From Nitrososphaerota archaeon (lineage in GTDB: Archaea > Thermoproteota > Nitrososphaeria > Nitrososphaerales > UBA57): 33,901 bases of DNA. Below are positions 31,357-33,901 of this stretch, piece after piece. The DNA is taken from assembly GCA_016180375.1 (NCBI GenBank), contig JACPBJ010000064.1, positions 1 through 33,901 on the forward strand, read 5' to 3'. The number at the start of each line of letters is the position of its first letter. Positions within the stretch are counted from its first letter, which is position 1. A program made the translations under genes and the position numbers. The notes below the pieces were generated by a model. It did not search any database. It was not told where the DNA came from and worked only from the letters and a program-made list of their open reading frames with translations.

Positions 31357-33773
31357 TACGGTGCACCTCCTGGTTTTACTCTGAGCTTTCTCCTGATTTC
31401 TGGCTCCAAATCTACTGACCGTAGCAGTTCCCTGTTGCCTATCATAGATGTGTGGATGCTACTGACTCCTGCCGCACCAGCCAGCAGTTTGACCTCCTTC
31501 CGAAGTCCGAAGACTAAGTTCTCCAGCCTTTCCTCAGCCCTGTCAAAGTCGAATTTCTGGGTCATCCCTCTCTCGTAGCCTAACGCGATCAGTGCCGCTT
31601 TGCTTATTCCAACAGCATCTGCGCCCAGAGCTATCAGTTTGAAAATATCATCGGCCCCTCTGACTCTGCTCCCGAAGGCTAGCAAGTCAATAGAGCTTCT
31701 CAAAGGCTCATCATCAACCCTTTCCTCTCTGAGCGCCATATCTATCTGAGAAAGAGCTATTTCAAGGTCGGTTCTCCAGCCGTCAATAGAAAAGTCCCAA
31801 TCAACTATAATGCCCGCAATCGACTTTCTTGCTATCAACCCTACTTTCGGCACAATTTCTTCTGAAGCGGGAACTCTAACAAAGATAGGAATGTCTTTCT
31901 TGCTGAGGCGAAGCCTCCTGATAGTATCCTCCCAGTCTCCCTCAGTGCCTGGATAATTGACTACGAAAGCGGCTGGCATAACTTGAAGTCTCTTAGCAAG
32001 GTATTCATTACCGTCAACCATGAGGCATTTACCATACTTCTTGAGAGTCTCATCAGTAGGGTCATCTTCATCGAAGAGAAGACCCATTCCATAAGCGCCT
32101 CGTGCAAAGACCGTATGGATGCTCTCTGGTTCCATTGGCAGTCGTGCAAACATGACAGGATTGGAGAGCCTTATCCTGCCAGCAGCAAGATAGCACGAAG
32201 TTTCGATTTCTTCTCTGTACGGATCTATGCTCGGTCGAGTCACCTGCGCTCCATCAGTTCTCAGCCAGTCGCAAATTGTTTTGGGATCTTCAGTGAACGG
32301 ACCGGAAATAGTGCCCATGCTTGAAATTACTGCCTCACCGGCACCTTTGCCCTGCGTCCCCGCGAGCTCTTGAAGGTTATCCCTCCTCGTTTCAGTCCAG
32401 TAGGTTTCCTCGTCAAACTGCTTTTTCGGCGCGGGCTTGCCCACGAACGGATATCTTCCCTTCTCAACCTTGATATCAAGCACCTTGGCAGTTTCATCGT
32501 TCATATTATACCCTCTCAAGAGATCTCTCCTTCCGACCAAGTCCTCAGCTCTTGTCAACCCGAGCTCTTTCAAGATAACCTGGAATTCTTCTTTCCAGCC
32601 CAGCACCAAGTTGGTGACCCATTGTGCTGCTGTGTCAAGATCAAGTTTCCTCAATGCGTTGGGATCGATTTTGTTGGTGATTAGTGCAGGACAGAACCCC
32701 AGATGGCATTTGTGAACCATTAAGCATCCAATAGCAATCAGCGCCCCAGTTCCTACGCTTACGATGTCTGCGCCAAGCGCCATGAGCTTTGCAGCGTCCT
32801 CGGCACTGCTCACCATTCCTGCTGCGATTATAGAGAATCCTTTCCGAAGTCCTTGATCTCTGAGAACCTTGTCAACAGAAGCAACGCACAGATCTATTGG
32901 CAAGCCAACATTATCTTTTACTACAGAGGGTGCCGCTCCAGTACCGGCTCCCTGACCATCCATGATGATACCATCTGCTCCCATCCTTGCAATGCCAGAA
33001 GCGATGTACGGGATGTAATTGGTAACGCCGACCTTCACAAAGACTGGTTTCCCTGTAGCCTCTTTCAGCGCCCAGATTCTTTGTCCCAAATCCTCAATGG
33101 AATAGATGTCGTGATGCGGAGCAGGTGAGATAGCGTCTCTGCCGACCGGAATTCTTCTTGCAAGAGAAATCGGCTCTGTAACCTTTCCGCCTGGAAGATG
33201 GCCCCCAATCCCAGGCTTTGCTCCCTGCCCTATCTTGATGACTATGCCAATGCCTGTATTGAGCACATCGATGTCTACACCGAACCTTGCCGAAGCCCAT
33301 TGCACCGTTATCCTCTTGCACTTCGCAACCTCTGGATGCAATCCTCCCTCGCCAGTGCCTGTCAGGACTCCCGTGTTGTCAGCTGCCCTAGCGAGAGCGA
33401 TGTTCGGAACTCCGCTCAAAGCCCCAAAGGACATGTCGCCCAAGTAGAGAGGAGCGCTCACCGTTATTCTGCCGTAGGCTAGTTTGCTTGAGCTGTCTAT
33501 AGCATCCAAAGAAAGATTGTCTTTCTGCTTTACAAATTCCTCATTCGATTTAACCGGGTCAACGCTGTGAAATGCTACTCTGTCAAGAACCCTGTAGCTG
33601 TTTGGATGATCAGACCAAGGGCTAACTGCATGAGCCGTTGTTGCAAGTGCCCTTATGTGCTCTATCCGCTCCCTATTCCAAAATTCTTCCGAAGGGGGTT
33701 CTGGGATGCGCTGATAAGAATTAACCAAGCCAGCTCTGGGAGGGACGTATGTCTTTGGCTCTACTTTCTCCAA
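31356..33773 (-). CDS. Glutamate synthase FMN/Fe-S subunit with a second degenerate barrel
   Basis: The first 440 residues are the FMN-binding TIM barrel of glutamate synthase: GGHLPGGKVTEPISLARRIPVGRDAISPAPHHD, IYSIEDL, DGQGAGTGAAPS, and a 3Fe-4S Cys set at 350, 356 and 361 (CLMVHKCHLGFC). Residues 480-805 form a related but decayed unit. LIALGADAVGISKAALIALG at about 713-732 echoes LMALGADIVSVGTGALIAIG at 330-349, and the ENLVFGLRKE...NRELLRSV end echoes TNLVLGWKEE...RRDLLRGY; the Cys cluster and phosphate motifs are lost. The TTG start follows a TTATAAAT promoter element near 33804-33812. Confidence 0.92.
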   Translation of the reverse strand: MEKVEPKTYVPPRAGLVNSYQRIPEPPSEEFWNRERIEHIRALATTAHAVSPWSDHPNSYRVLDRVAFHSVDPVKSNEEFVKQKDNLSLDAIDSSSKLAYGRITVSAPLYLGDMSFGALSGVPNIALARAADNTGVLTGTGEGGLHPEVAKCKRITVQWASARFGVDIDVLNTGIGIVIKIGQGAKPGIGGHLPGGKVTEPISLARRIPVGRDAISPAPHHDIYSIEDLGQRIWALKEATGKPVFVKVGVTNYIPYIASGIARMGADGIIMDGQGAGTGAAPSVVKDNVGLPIDLCVASVDKVLRDQGLRKGFSIIAAGMVSSAEDAAKLMALGADIVSVGTGALIAIGCLMVHKCHLGFCPALITNKIDPNALRKLDLDTAAQWVTNLVLGWKEEFQVILKELGLTRAEDLVGRRDLLRGYNMNDETAKVLDIKVEKGRYPFVGKPAPKKQFDEETYWTETRRDNLQELAGTQGKGAGEAVISSMGTISGPFTEDPKTICDWLRTDGAQVTRPSIDPYREEIETSCYLAAGRIRLSNPVMFARLPMEPESIHTVFARGAYGMGLLFDEDDPTDETLKKYGKCLMVDGNEYLAKRLQVMPAAFVVNYPGTEGDWEDTIRRLRLSKKDIPIFVRVPASEEIVPKVGLIARKSIAGIIVDWDFSIDGWRTDLEIALSQIDMALREERVDDEPLRSSIDLLAFGSRVRGADDIFKLIALGADAVGISKAALIALGYERGMTQKFDFDRAEERLENLVFGLRKEVKLLAGAAGVSSIHTSMIGNRELLRSVDLEPEIRRKLRVKPGGAP

Positions 33774-33803
33774 CCACTATTCAAAGATCTCAAAATCCAA
33801 TTA

Positions 33804-33812
33804 ACTATTTAT
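33804..33812 (-). promoter_or_regulatory. TATA box for the glutamate synthase cluster
   Basis: GTTATAAATAG on the minus strand lies about 30-40 bases before the TTG at 33773, giving a very short leader. The Lrp-like gene diverges from here, so its product may regulate this promoter. Confidence 0.45.
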
Positions 33813-33862
33813 AACCCTTCTGCACTATTGATGTCCAGTTTATTGCAAAAAGTGAGAAAAAT

Positions 33863-33901
33863 ATGCGACAATTGGACGAACAGGAAATAAAGATCGTGAA
33901 G
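33863..33901 (+). CDS. Start of a probable Lrp/AsnC family regulator (3' partial)
   Basis: Only 13 codons are inside the window: MRQLDEQEIKIVK. The LDEQEIKIV pattern matches the first helix of Lrp/AsnC helix-turn-helix domains. A GTTTATTG element about 25 bases upstream suits a leaderless start. It is transcribed away from the glutamate synthase genes, a common arrangement for nitrogen or amino-acid regulators. An overlapping frame starting at 33832 is short and stops at once. Confidence 0.45.
   Translation, partial: MRQLDEQEIKIVK

Noticed and set aside
1..33901. CRISPR arrays, insertion sequences, integrase or phage genes
   Set aside because: No regularly spaced direct repeats, no transposase or integrase motifs and no terminal inverted repeats were seen.

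Overview
This window is a gene-dense archaeal chromosome segment. Archaeal markers include transcription factor B, RNA polymerase subunit K, Spt5, SecE, ribosomal proteins L11/L1/L10(P0)/L12(P1), aIF1, aIF2-beta, Rio1 kinase, a Dim2/Pno1-like KH protein, both topoisomerase VI subunits, archaeal phosphoglycerate mutase and cyclic 2,3-diphosphoglycerate synthetase-like protein. The gene set, the many short-leader or leaderless genes behind TATA boxes and the frequent TTG starts suggest a TACK archaeon, most likely a thaumarchaeon (Nitrososphaerota) relative. The lineage is inferred from recalled gene families; no search was run.

Layout. 1-1472: 3' part of a membrane protein with DUF835 and a winged helix. 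1742-3096: a small unknown gene and tfb. 3268-7358 (+): proS, a VTT/DedA membrane protein, an EndoQ-like PHP nuclease and a HAD phosphatase. 7386-9102 (-): inositol-1-phosphate synthase with a membrane protein. 9204-10566: a GYD protein, a small membrane protein and a PqqC-like protein. 10563-15398 (-): a compact translation/ribosome-biogenesis/topology operon, aIF2-beta > DUF424 > Rio1 > KH > Top6B > Top6A. 15456-16766 (+): APRT and MTA phosphorylase, a purine-salvage pair. 17068-18645 (+): aIF1, a zinc-ribbon protein and a CPBP protease. 18626-19102 (-): dCMP deaminase. 19347-22724: L12 (+) facing L10 < L1 < L11 < Spt5 < SecE (-). 23266-25840: convergent apgM and the cyclic-2,3-DPG synthetase-like gene. 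25938-29308: a thioredoxin-fold protein, a stand-alone RAM protein, rpoK, a cyclophilin-like protein, a small membrane protein, a SPOUT methyltransferase and a PDCD5-like protein. 29309-33773 (-): a three-gene glutamate synthase cluster. 33863-33901: the start of a probable Lrp/AsnC regulator.

The most unusual signal is not protein-coding. Three intergenic regions (about 1587-1660 on +, 19844-19979 on +, 27296-27377 on -) share one architecture: a TTTATAT box, then 23-24 bases, then CAGGGGC(G/A)(T/C)GC, followed in two of them by C-rich/G-rich segments that can pair in alternative ways. This looks like a dispersed family of small structured RNAs with their own promoters. Two more intergenic regions (16780-16883 and 22976-23018) hold weaker relatives or separate structured elements.

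Two genes seem to have lost internal segments. ProS lacks the stretch after motif 3 that normally carries GLxLPP and the first strand of the anticodon-binding domain. The glutamate-synthase glutaminase domain breaks after its HNGD region and resumes in another frame. Either real gene erosion or small assembly deletions could explain this. The FMN subunit of glutamate synthase carries a second, degenerate copy of its own domain. No tRNA, rRNA, CRISPR array or insertion sequence was recognised.
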